From CAZQRP01 sp964596125 (GTDB lineage Bacteria > Chloroflexota > Dehalococcoidia > GIF9 > UBA5629): a stretch of 64,000 bases of DNA. The stretch's first letter is position 1. Each line of letters begins with the position of its first letter. Made by a program: the position numbers and the translations under genes. Location: contig CAZQRP010000014.1 in NCBI GenBank assembly GCA_964596125.1, positions 1-64,000 of the forward strand, written 5' to 3'. The notes beneath the pieces were generated by a model that was not told the DNA's origin, searched no databases, and was given only the letters and a program-made list of their open reading frames with translations. Below, in pieces: positions 1 through 8,083 of this stretch.

Positions 1-18
1 AACCATTCCCCATCTCAT
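1..18 (-). CDS. start of an unidentified gene downstream of livF, cut by the left edge
   Basis: On the minus strand an AAGGAGG Shine-Dalgarno sequence (positions 27-33) lies 8 bases before an ATG at 16-18. The frame is open to the window edge (M-R-W-G-M-V). The gene would follow livF in the same direction about 100 bases downstream, so it may be the next gene of the transporter operon. Six codons are too few to say what it encodes. Confidence 0.4.
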
Positions 19-118
19 TTATAGTACCTCCTTGCGTATATTTATCCTCACTGCTACCTCAACGGTCCAGAAAACAATCGTAATAAAAAGGTATCCCTGG
101 CTTTATAATAATAAGGGT

Positions 119-874
119 CTAATGAGCCCCCAGATAGGCTGCCTTGATCGCGCTACTAGACTGAAGCTCTTTCTGAGAGCCAGCCATGACTACCTCACCA
201 GATGTCCCCAATATATAACCACGGCTGGCAACTTTCAGGGCTGCGTGTGCATTCTGCTCGGCAATGAGGATTGTCATTCCTTCATCCACAAGTTTAGCCA
301 ACGTTTCCATTAATTCATTCACCAATACCGGTGCCAGACCAAGAGAAGGCTCATCAAGCAGAAGTAATCTTGGCCGGGACATAAGTGCCCTGCCCACTGC
401 TAGCATCTGCTGCTCTCCACCAGAGAGTTGCCCTGCCAGTTGTCCTGTCCTTTCCTTTAGACGGGGGAAAAGTCTGAAGACTCCTTCCATATCTTCTTCA
501 ATATCCTTTTTCTCATGACTCCGCCGATGATAAGCACCCAGTTCCAGGTTACTAAGCACCGTCAAATGTACGAAAAGCATCCTGCCTTCAGGAACAAAGC
601 GCATACCCAACCTCGCTATCCTGTCCGGCGATAATCCGTTAATAACCTTGCCATCAAATGTCACTCTGCCCTTGGCTAGAGGCAAGATGCCGCTTATACC
701 ATACATTAAACTTGTTTTACCTGCTCCATTGGGACCCAGGAGAGCTACAATCTCTCCTGGGTTAACACTCAGGTTTATACCCTTCAGGACTTGGATCGAC
801 CCATATCTCACGGCCATATCTACCAGTTCCAGAATGCTTTCATCCTGAACATGAGTTCCGCTTGTTTTTTTCAT
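119..874 (-). CDS. livF: LivF-type ABC transporter ATPase (branched-chain amino acid family)
   Basis: This 251-residue protein is one of the two cytoplasmic ATPases of a HAAT-family importer. It carries Walker A GPNGAGKT (residues 47-54), a signature LSGGEQQ near residue 150 and Walker B LLLLDEP with the catalytic Glu. It has the length and the PEGRMLF element usual for LivF. It starts at ATG 874, overlapping the livG stop by four bases, so translation is probably coupled. It is the last complete gene of the operon livK-H-M-G-F. The family also moves urea, short amides and aromatic acids, so the substrate cannot be read from it. The family call is firm. Confidence 0.93.
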   Translation of the reverse strand: MKKTSGTHVQDESILELVDMAVRYGSIQVLKGINLSVNPGEIVALLGPNGAGKTSLMYGISGILPLAKGRVTFDGKVINGLSPDRIARLGMRFVPEGRMLFVHLTVLSNLELGAYHRRSHEKKDIEEDMEGVFRLFPRLKERTGQLAGQLSGGEQQMLAVGRALMSRPRLLLLDEPSLGLAPVLVNELMETLAKLVDEGMTILIAEQNAHAALKVASRGYILGTSGEVVMAGSQKELQSSSAIKAAYLGAH

Positions 875-1647
875 ACCTTAAACTCACCTCCAAGGTAAGC
901 CGATATTACCTCCTCGTTCTTCTGTATCTCTGCAGGCGTACCCTCGGCTATCTTGCTACCGAAATTCATCACGACAACTCTGTCACAGACTCCCATTACT
1001 ATCTCCATGCGGTGTTCCACCATGACAACTGTCATCCCATACTCTTTTACCAGTGTAGTAATAAACTTGCCTAATTCTCCGATCTCTTCAAAGTTAAGCC
1101 CCCCGGCAGGCTCATCAAGGAGAAGAAGCTCGGGCTGGCTAGCCAGAGCGCGAGCTATGCCCAAGACCTTTCTTCCCCTCAGCGGCAAGCTTGCCGGCAT
1201 AGCTGATGTTTTCTCAGCCAGACCAACCCGGGACAATTGCTCCACTGCATACTCCAGGATTTTCGGTTCCTCGCTCTTCGTACGGCCAAAACGAAACATA
1301 TCCTCGAGCAAGCTCGCTTTTGTCCAACGTTGACACCCCACCATCACATTATCAATGACTGACATATTAGTAAATAGCTGCAAGTCCTGGAATGTTCGTG
1401 CAATTCCCAGAGAGCAAATCGTATATGCTGGCAGTATGTCCAGCCTTTTTCCTTTAAACCATATCTCTCCACCAGAGAGAGGATAAACCTTAGTAATCAA
1501 ATTAAACAACGTAGTCTTACCCGCACCATTGGGTCCAATTACAGCCAACAATTCACCCTGGCAAACATCAAAGCTGAGGTCATTCACCGCTCGTAGTCCA
1601 CCGAAAATTTTGGTTACACCTTTCAAACTCAAGAGTGGGGCATTCAT
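871..1647 (-). CDS. livG: LivG-type ABC transporter ATPase
   Basis: This is the second ATPase of the importer. Walker A GPNGAGKT, signature LPLRGRKVLGIARAL (a degenerate LSGGQ, as is common in LivG) and Walker B LLLLDEPAGGL are all present, and the C-terminus ends in the LivG-typical SAYLGGEF. I chose ATG 1647 because AAAGGTGA stands just upstream and the protein then starts MNAPLLSLKGV as its relatives do. The frame is also open to an ATG at 1689 that overlaps the livM stop as ATGA, adding 14 residues, so the longer form cannot be excluded. It sits between livM and livF with tight junctions. Confidence 0.92.
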   Translation of the reverse strand: MNAPLLSLKGVTKIFGGLRAVNDLSFDVCQGELLAVIGPNGAGKTTLFNLITKVYPLSGGEIWFKGKRLDILPAYTICSLGIARTFQDLQLFTNMSVIDNVMVGCQRWTKASLLEDMFRFGRTKSEEPKILEYAVEQLSRVGLAEKTSAMPASLPLRGRKVLGIARALASQPELLLLDEPAGGLNFEEIGELGKFITTLVKEYGMTVVMVEHRMEIVMGVCDRVVVMNFGSKIAEGTPAEIQKNEEVISAYLGGEFKV

Positions 1648-1685
1648 GTTGTCACCTTTCTCGTTTTTACTCAGTGCTAACGCTG

Positions 1686-2696
1686 TCATTCCTGCACTGG
1701 CCGCGCACTGGCACGTAGTCGCTCCCGTACAACAGAAGGTAACTGGACAAAGCCCTTCGGAGCAAACCGTAACATGACCAGGAATATAATAGCAAAAGCC
1801 ATGACCTCATACTCAGCAGTAGCGCCCGGTGCTACTTTTTCGGTTATCATGGTAATAATCTCCTTCATACCTACATAAAAGGTAGCTCCTATAACAGCAC
1901 CCCACAAGCTGCCCATCCCACCAACAACGGCCATCAAAATTACCATCAAGGAAAGCCACGTTTCAAAAACGGAGGGGCTTATAAACGTAATCCAGTGTGC
2001 GTAAAGGCTACCAGCGATAGCAGCATACACTGCGGCTATAACAAACACTAAAGCTTTGAGCTGGGCTGCATGTACACCTAACGTCTGTGCTGCTGTTTCA
2101 CTGCCACCAAAAAAACGGTGCAATGAACGCAACGCACGACCTGTTTTAGAATTCACAAGGTTAGCCGTGATAATAAGCACAATGAATACAACCACCCAGA
2201 CCAGGTAATAGTTGGAAACATCTCCAATGAACACAAAGTTGCCAATGGAGAACTCAGGAATACCGGGTAAACCCTGAAAGCCACCGGTTATGAAATCCAG
2301 CTCAACGAAAAGGACATAGAAAATCATACTAACGGCAATGGTAGCTACTGCCAACATGTGACCCGGTAGCCTGAGCAAAGGCCTGCCAATAATGTAGGCG
2401 ATTATCCCAGCAAGGACAGCACCGACAATAACGCCAAGCCAGGGCGACAGGTCGTAGCGAATAGCCAGTACTGATGAGGTATAGGCTCCTATCCCATAGA
2501 AAGCAGTTTGCCCTAGAGAGACTTGCCCGGCATAGCCCATAAGCAAACATATCCCAATAGCTATAATAGAGTAAATACCAATTAATGTTAACGCTCCCAT
2601 TACATAAGCCCCACCCCAGGTGGGTACCAGAATCAGGAATAAAACAAGCAGCACCGGTGCTACCAGTTTTCGCCAGTTAATCAGTAATTTCTCCAT
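1686..2696 (-). CDS. livM: LivM-type ABC transporter permease
   Basis: This 336-residue polytopic inner-membrane permease has about eight to nine hydrophobic segments. The family hallmark GYAGQVSLGQTAFYGIGAY lies near residue 53, and GGMGSLWGAVIGA lies near residue 260. It pairs with LivH to form the channel. A Shine-Dalgarno AAGGA lies 7 bases before ATG 2696, and livH ends 18 bases upstream. The C-terminal tail after the last membrane segment is short and basic (VVRERLRASARP). The family call is firm; the substrate is unknown. Confidence 0.92.
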   Translation of the reverse strand: MEKLLINWRKLVAPVLLVLFLILVPTWGGAYVMGALTLIGIYSIIAIGICLLMGYAGQVSLGQTAFYGIGAYTSSVLAIRYDLSPWLGVIVGAVLAGIIAYIIGRPLLRLPGHMLAVATIAVSMIFYVLFVELDFITGGFQGLPGIPEFSIGNFVFIGDVSNYYLVWVVVFIVLIITANLVNSKTGRALRSLHRFFGGSETAAQTLGVHAAQLKALVFVIAAVYAAIAGSLYAHWITFISPSVFETWLSLMVILMAVVGGMGSLWGAVIGATFYVGMKEIITMITEKVAPGATAEYEVMAFAIIFLVMLRFAPKGFVQLPSVVRERLRASARPVQE

Positions 2697-2714
2697 TTCA
2701 AAATCCTTACCTGT

Positions 2715-3593
2715 CTATATCTCAGCCAGTCTACGGCCCAGCAGACCCTGGGGTCGCCAGAGCATTATTACCAGAAAAACTGCTAAGGGCAGTGCTTCCT
2801 TATACGCTGATGAAATGAAGCTGGCAGTCACCATTTCCAGTAAACCTAAGGCCAACCCCGCAGCTATCACCCCTTCCACCCTATCGATACCACCAACGAT
2901 AGCACAAATGAAAGATTTTACGGTAAATCCCATGCCAACCGTATAGCTAGTAGCTGTATACGGAGTCGTCACTATACCAGCTATAGCCGCAACGCCTGCA
3001 CCCAACACAAAAGCAAACAGGACCATACGTGCAGAACTTATACCAAGCAACTTGACTCCGGTAGGTTGTTCAGCGGTCGCCCGCAGTGCTTTCCCAAAAC
3101 GGGTGCGATCGAAAAGAAAAACCAGGCCAAGCACTACCACCACTAAGGTGCCAAATATCCACGGGGCCTGGGGAGATATCATGGCACCTCCTATGTGAAT
3201 TGGGGCAATATTACCAAAATAAGGAAGATTTTGAAATTCAGTGCCCCACACGATGCGGGCACTACCTTTAACAAGGAAAGAAACACCCATGCTGAACAGA
3301 ATAAGTACCATAGTTGGCGTCCGCTCAGTCGGATCAGTGATGATCCGGTAGCTAACTGCGCCGACAGCGCAGGTAATAGTCATAGCAATCAAGAAGGCGA
3401 TTGGCAATGGCAAGCCCTGGTTAAAAAAAGCGACCGTAAGCATACCGCCGAGCATGACATATTCGCCGTGCGCAAAATTAATGATCCCGGCCACACTATA
3501 GATAATCATGAACCCAAAACCGATCAACGCATAGAGCGAGCCAGTAGTCAGACCCCCGAAAATGGCCTGTAGAATTTGCGCCTCTAGTGTCAT
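2715..3593 (-). CDS. livH: LivH-type ABC transporter permease
   Basis: This 292-residue permease has about eight membrane segments. The LivH hallmark GIINFAHGEYVMLGG lies near residue 35 and the C-terminal LWRPQGLLGRR is typical. GGAGG lies 6 bases before ATG 3593. It is separated from the upstream binding-protein gene by about 190 bases containing a long hairpin (3666-3728), the only sizeable gap inside the transporter operon. This fits the usual pattern in which the binding protein is made in excess over the membrane parts. Confidence 0.93.
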   Translation of the reverse strand: MTLEAQILQAIFGGLTTGSLYALIGFGFMIIYSVAGIINFAHGEYVMLGGMLTVAFFNQGLPLPIAFLIAMTITCAVGAVSYRIITDPTERTPTMVLILFSMGVSFLVKGSARIVWGTEFQNLPYFGNIAPIHIGGAMISPQAPWIFGTLVVVVLGLVFLFDRTRFGKALRATAEQPTGVKLLGISSARMVLFAFVLGAGVAAIAGIVTTPYTATSYTVGMGFTVKSFICAIVGGIDRVEGVIAAGLALGLLEMVTASFISSAYKEALPLAVFLVIMLWRPQGLLGRRLAEI

Positions 3594-3665
3594 GTTAATC
3601 CTCCATACCTCTTCATGTCAGTATGAGCAAACGCCCTAGACATGATGCATAGCCTCAGCTTATGT

Positions 3666-3728
3666 AGTGGGTAGCAGGTACAACCGATACAATAATCGAT
3701 CCTACCATACCTGCCACCCCTACCCACT
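3666..3728 (-). promoter_or_regulatory. long hairpin between the binding-protein gene and livH
   Basis: Bases 3666-3680 (AGTGGGTAGCAGGTA) pair with 3708-3713 and 3720-3728 (TACCTG and CTACCCACT), leaving a 6-base bulge at 3714-3719. No T-run follows on the minus strand, so it is not a classical intrinsic terminator. Inference: an RNA-processing or stabilising structure that sets the ratio of binding protein to permease. Confidence 0.5.
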
Positions 3729-3785
3729 TAAAACTGATACTATTGAAATGAAAGTTTCTACGAGATACAAACAGAGAGATAGTGC

Positions 3786-5144
3786 TTATCGTACTCTCGG
3801 CTCTTTAACTTTCTCTGGTGATTCCCACTCGTATGGATACCACAGCGGTGGTGGCTCGGAGTCATATACCCCAGCCGCCAGCTCTTTGTCAACAAGCATT
3901 TGCCCGCCTTTGAAATACACAGGGGTATTGTATGTGCCATAATGCAAGCCGTGATGATTGTCAGGACTCATGGTAAATGTGCCACAGCCAGTAATGAGGC
4001 CTTTCGTTGCCTCCATGGCATCCCTGAGGGCAATTCGAGCTTCCTTTACGTTTGCCGGGTCTACATTTGTTCGACTCATGGCATCTGTTATAAACTGTGA
4101 AATAACAAGGCCACCGGCGGCTGTTGATGGCATGTTCCCACCGTACTTGTTTTTCCAAAGCTCATTTGCCTCTTTGAGCTTGGCGTAATCAGGGGAATCC
4201 GTCGGCAACTGGTCAACCAAGCCAGGCCTAGTGCTTGCCATGCGAAAACCAGGTGGATATTTCTCGATGTCATAATACTCGCCTGCTATCTTCATGACAC
4301 CAGGAGTGCCCATAGGGGAAGTACCATAAATGTGTACCTTGAGACCCATTTCCCTGGCCTGCTTGACTGCAAGACCCGCTGCCGGTTCACCACCACCCCA
4401 GATAACCAATGCTTCGGCCCCAGCCTTTGATAGCTTACCCAATTGGGCCGTCATATCGGTGTCCTGGGGACCATACCATTCTACTCCCACAAACTCCATG
4501 CCAAGATGCTCTTTTATCCATATTGGCAAGAACAACATGGTCCCCTTGCCCACACCGGTGTTAGGATTGAGAACCCCGATCTTCTTAATTCCAAGTTTTT
4601 GCCATAACTCCTTTGCACCCAACATCTGACCAAAGTCACTATTGCCAGGCCTGAAATACCATTTAAACGCAGGTTTATCAGGGACCTGTGAGCCGCTTGC
4701 ACCGAGGACAGTTGTTTCCATCTTAGCAGCGGTAGGTCTCACTGCCAGGTTTATCCCTGTGATCAATCCAACTGATACTGTATGTACATTGTCTGTCTCA
4801 ATGAGTCTCTTAGCCAGTACTACGGCTTTGGCCTCATCACCCTCATCATCGAGTAGCGTTAGCTCCACGGGATGGCCGTTTATTCCCCCGCGCTTATTAA
4901 CTTCATCGATCCATAATTGTCCACCTTTAGATGCCGGGTCTCCAAGAAAGGCAAAGAAGCCGGTGATGGCGTACATTGACCCAATTTTCCAGGGCGCTTT
5001 TGCAGCCGGTGGGGCTGGCGCCGGGGTCGGACCTGGTGTTGGCGCTGGTGCAGGAGATGGCTTAGCACAGGCCGCCATACTGAGAGCCAGCACGAGTACT
5101 AACATAACCGACAGGATTACCGCTAACTCTTTCCTCATTCTCAT
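3786..5144 (-). CDS. periplasmic-type ligand-binding lipoprotein, branched-chain amino acid (Peripla_BP_6) family
   Basis: This is the solute-binding lipoprotein that delivers substrate to LivHMGF. It has a basic N-terminus, a hydrophobic stretch and a lipobox ending MAAC (Cys about residue 26), then a Pro/Ala-rich linker of about 22 residues that tethers the receptor domain. The receptor domain opens with KIGSMYAITGFFAFLGDPASKGGQL, typical of Peripla_BP_6. I chose ATG 5144 because GGAGG at 5151-5155 is 6 bases away. A GTG at 5150 directly abuts the Shine-Dalgarno sequence and is less likely. At about 450 residues it is longer than LivK (about 370), as seen in members that bind aromatic or other organic acids. 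The ligand is unknown. Confidence 0.9.
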   Translation of the reverse strand: MRMRKELAVILSVMLVLVLALSMAACAKPSPAPAPTPGPTPAPAPPAAKAPWKIGSMYAITGFFAFLGDPASKGGQLWIDEVNKRGGINGHPVELTLLDDEGDEAKAVVLAKRLIETDNVHTVSVGLITGINLAVRPTAAKMETTVLGASGSQVPDKPAFKWYFRPGNSDFGQMLGAKELWQKLGIKKIGVLNPNTGVGKGTMLFLPIWIKEHLGMEFVGVEWYGPQDTDMTAQLGKLSKAGAEALVIWGGGEPAAGLAVKQAREMGLKVHIYGTSPMGTPGVMKIAGEYYDIEKYPPGFRMASTRPGLVDQLPTDSPDYAKLKEANELWKNKYGGNMPSTAAGGLVISQFITDAMSRTNVDPANVKEARIALRDAMEATKGLITGCGTFTMSPDNHHGLHYGTYNTPVYFKGGQMLVDKELAAGVYDSEPPPLWYPYEWESPEKVKEPRVR

Positions 5145-5269
5145 TTTCACCCTCCATTCAGATTTCTACCTTGATAGTCTATGTTTACATTATTTGGTCT
5201 CTGAGGTGTTCTATACCTGTATATCTGTCTTTACATGGTACACCCCCATTTCTATGTTATTCGGTAGGC

Positions 5270-5767
5270 TTACTCTATTCTCCTTCTTTGTGCACGCTCT
5301 CGCCTTAGGCGCAAGGATATCTCATTGATATCGCCGAAAAAGATAGCTCCAGCCTGGCAGCCTTGAACACAAGCAGGTGACAGTCCCTTTTCCACTCTGT
5401 GTACGCACATGGTGCATTTCTGTGCCACGTTTTTCTGTCGGTTGATTCCAATGACACTAAAAGGACAGGCTGGAATACAATCTCCACACCCAATACAGAG
5501 CTCTTCATCTATGACGACTATCCCATCTCCACGTTTTGTAATAGCTTTATTAGGACATACCTCTGCACATGGCGGCCTGGCACAATGCAAGCATGTTATG
5601 GGCACGAACTCAGCCGTGAGACCATCGCCCACCTTTTTAGGACCAACTGTAATAACATCAATCCATTTAAGGCCAGCGGGGACACCGTTTTCCTGCTTAC
5701 AGGCTACCTCACATGCCTTGCAATTGAAGCATACTTCATAATCGATAAGCAGGGTTAACTGGCTCAT
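5270..5767 (-). CDS. ferredoxin-type electron-transfer subunit with four [4Fe-4S] motifs (DmsB/NrfC family)
   Basis: This 165-residue soluble protein has four cysteine groups: CFNCKACEVAC (residues 13-23), CLHCARPPCAEVC, CIGCGDCIPAC, and CTMC paired with CVQGC. This is the 16-Cys layout of the beta subunits of molybdopterin oxidoreductases. It starts 2 bases after the stop of the 709-residue catalytic subunit, behind GGGAG, so the two are presumably one enzyme. There is no Tat signal or membrane anchor, so the complex should be cytoplasmic. The C-terminus is very basic (RLRRERAQRRR). The family is firm; the electron partner is unknown. Confidence 0.9.
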   Translation of the reverse strand: MSQLTLLIDYEVCFNCKACEVACKQENGVPAGLKWIDVITVGPKKVGDGLTAEFVPITCLHCARPPCAEVCPNKAITKRGDGIVVIDEELCIGCGDCIPACPFSVIGINRQKNVAQKCTMCVHRVEKGLSPACVQGCQAGAIFFGDINEISLRLRRERAQRRRIE

Positions 5768-5769
5768 TA

Positions 5770-7899
5770 TTAATCTCCCTCTGCTTTGTATATCTTACAA
5801 AGCAGACTCCGTGCCGGGCTGGAGCCCAAGCAAGGATCATGGGGCGGTTCACTATCCGTTAGAAGGTTGACATTTGATTCCCATACACCGTACTCTGGTG
5901 CTGGTTTCTCAGGGAACCACCAATCATGCTCAGTAAGTACCACCCTCTGGTCAAGCCCCAGTGTGAGCATCGCCCTCTGCTTACATCTACCTCTCGGTGA
6001 TTCAATCCAGACCCAGTCACCATCATTGATTCCAAGCTTCTCTCCAGTCTGCAGGTTAATCCTGACTATCGGATCCGGGTGAATTTCGCGAAGCCATGGA
6101 ACCTGTCGATAGGTAGTATGAAAATAGACAGGACTCCTTATTCCGGTAGTCAGAACAAAGGGGTAGTCCTTTGTCAGCTCAGGGCTACTGTACGGGCTTT
6201 CCGGAGGTTCCTTGTGTACAGGTAAAGGATCATGGCCTATTTCCTCAAGATAACTCGAGTAAAGTTCGATCTTTCCCGATGGCGTCTCAAATCCTACCTT
6301 ACCATCTGATCGTAGTAGTCCTTTCTCGTACCTTCGTTCCACATTCCATTCCTTATCCAGTGAAATCCATCCTCTTTTTGTGAATTCTTCGAAATCGAAA
6401 CCTACAGCCTTTAACAACACCTTATCAAGCCAATCTCGATTGCTTGTGGCCCCGAAATCAAGCCCAACCCTGTTTAAGATATCGATGTAGACATCTGAAT
6501 CATTTCTGCATTCCCATAGTGGTTCTATCACTTTTGGACCTGCCAGAACAAGAGGTGGCCACCCTATTCTGGAAAAAAGAGGATGTATCTCATCTCGCTC
6601 AAAGGAAGTAGTGGCGGGAAGCACTATATCCGCAAGTTCGGCCGTAGGTGTCATAAATTGGTCCATAACCTCAAAGAAGTCAAGGCTCATTATCGCTTTA
6701 TAGACGAACTCCCTTGAGTTTTCGTGCCCGACTATAGCATTGGACGAATGGGAGAGCACACCCCTGATAGGATAGGGGTCGCCGTGAAGAGCAGCGCGCC
6801 AACCGGAATGTGAAGCACAGGGATGACCCTGCCGAAGCAGCGGAAAATCACCAGCACTCTGATCCCATGTATCAGGCTTCATATCCATGCCACATATCAC
6901 TTCCTTACTTACAGGCTCTTCAAAAAATGTATCGCCACCAAGAATATCAACGTTACCGGTAACTGCCGAGAGTGAATAAAAAGCGTGAACAGTATTGGTT
7001 GTATTCACACCGAATTCAATGGCAACGCCAGGAGATAAACAAGCAGGTTTAATTGTGGCATACATTCGAGCTGCCTGCCGGATTTTATCGGCTGGGACCC
7101 AGGTAATTTGCTCTGCCCATTCCGGAGTACACTGTTTTACATGCTGCATCAGTTGGTTAAAACCATGAGTCCACTTACCCACAAATTCCTTGTCGTACAG
7201 GTTTTCATTGACTATCACATTCAGCCATGCCAGGGCCAGTGCGCAATCCGTACCTGGCCTGACCTGCAGCCATATATCAGCCTTCGAGGCTGAAGGCGTA
7301 AAGTATGGATCTATGCATATTGTCCTAGCACCCCGTTTGAAAGCATCAATGTAAGACCTGCCTAATTTACATGACGATATATCTGGCAGATTATTACCCC
7401 AGATCACAAGGCAGTTAGAATGCTCCATATCAGGGCCAGGACAGCGTCCAAAGGTCAAACCGCCAACTGAAAATACCGGTGAATAACAGTTATGGGGATA
7501 ACCTATGCGGTTCGGGCTACCCCAGGCATTCAAGAATCTTCTAGCAGCAGGAAACGGTTCAGGTCTTCCTGTCCCACAGGCAACGGCTACGCCCAACGGC
7601 CCGTATTTTGCCCTGATCCGTTTTAAATTGTCGGCTATAGTATCCAGAGCCTCATCCCACGATATTCGCTGCCATTTTCCTTCTCCTCTCTGTCCTACCC
7701 TTTTCATCGGGTACTTGAGACGATCCGGATGGTATACAATCTGTGGTGCAGCAAATCCCTTAGAACATAAAGTTCCTTTGTTGCTCGGGCATTCAGGGTC
7801 ACCTTCAACTTTTACTAACTGCCCATCTCTAACATGAGCAAATATGCCACAACCACCGACAGCTATTCCGCAATTGGACCTGATCACCTTCTCTTCCAT
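5770..7899 (-). CDS. molybdopterin (bis-MGD) oxidoreductase catalytic subunit, 709 residues
   Basis: This is a DMSO-reductase-superfamily catalytic subunit with no Tat signal, so it is cytoplasmic. The N-terminal cluster-binding segment keeps Cys10, Cys17 and Cys45, but the second position of the usual CX2CX3C motif is Ala13, so one cluster ligand is missing or supplied differently. A Cys in PHNCYSP (about residue 140) is at the place of the metal ligand. DIWLQVRPGTDCALALAW and the C-terminal dinucleotide-binding domain (ETPSGKIELYS onward) are intact. AAGGAG lies 5 bases before ATG 7899. It pairs with the four-cluster ferredoxin just downstream. The reaction cannot be named; acetylene hydratase, thiosulfate reductase and aromatic hydroxylases share this fold. 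Confidence 0.88.
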   Translation of the reverse strand: MEEKVIRSNCGIAVGGCGIFAHVRDGQLVKVEGDPECPSNKGTLCSKGFAAPQIVYHPDRLKYPMKRVGQRGEGKWQRISWDEALDTIADNLKRIRAKYGPLGVAVACGTGRPEPFPAARRFLNAWGSPNRIGYPHNCYSPVFSVGGLTFGRCPGPDMEHSNCLVIWGNNLPDISSCKLGRSYIDAFKRGARTICIDPYFTPSASKADIWLQVRPGTDCALALAWLNVIVNENLYDKEFVGKWTHGFNQLMQHVKQCTPEWAEQITWVPADKIRQAARMYATIKPACLSPGVAIEFGVNTTNTVHAFYSLSAVTGNVDILGGDTFFEEPVSKEVICGMDMKPDTWDQSAGDFPLLRQGHPCASHSGWRAALHGDPYPIRGVLSHSSNAIVGHENSREFVYKAIMSLDFFEVMDQFMTPTAELADIVLPATTSFERDEIHPLFSRIGWPPLVLAGPKVIEPLWECRNDSDVYIDILNRVGLDFGATSNRDWLDKVLLKAVGFDFEEFTKRGWISLDKEWNVERRYEKGLLRSDGKVGFETPSGKIELYSSYLEEIGHDPLPVHKEPPESPYSSPELTKDYPFVLTTGIRSPVYFHTTYRQVPWLREIHPDPIVRINLQTGEKLGINDGDWVWIESPRGRCKQRAMLTLGLDQRVVLTEHDWWFPEKPAPEYGVWESNVNLLTDSEPPHDPCLGSSPARSLLCKIYKAEGD

Positions 7900-8083
7900 T
7901 TAGTCTCCTTGCTCGAAACGACCAATCCTTCCCTCACCTGACCCACACTCCTACTTACTTACAAAATATCAAGATTTGTGGACTTATCCCTGTTAATTTT
8001 ACATAATTATTTGCTCCTCATACTGTCACGAGAAGTATCTCAAACAACTTGCTCATACGCAATGCATGCAAATCCCATATCAA

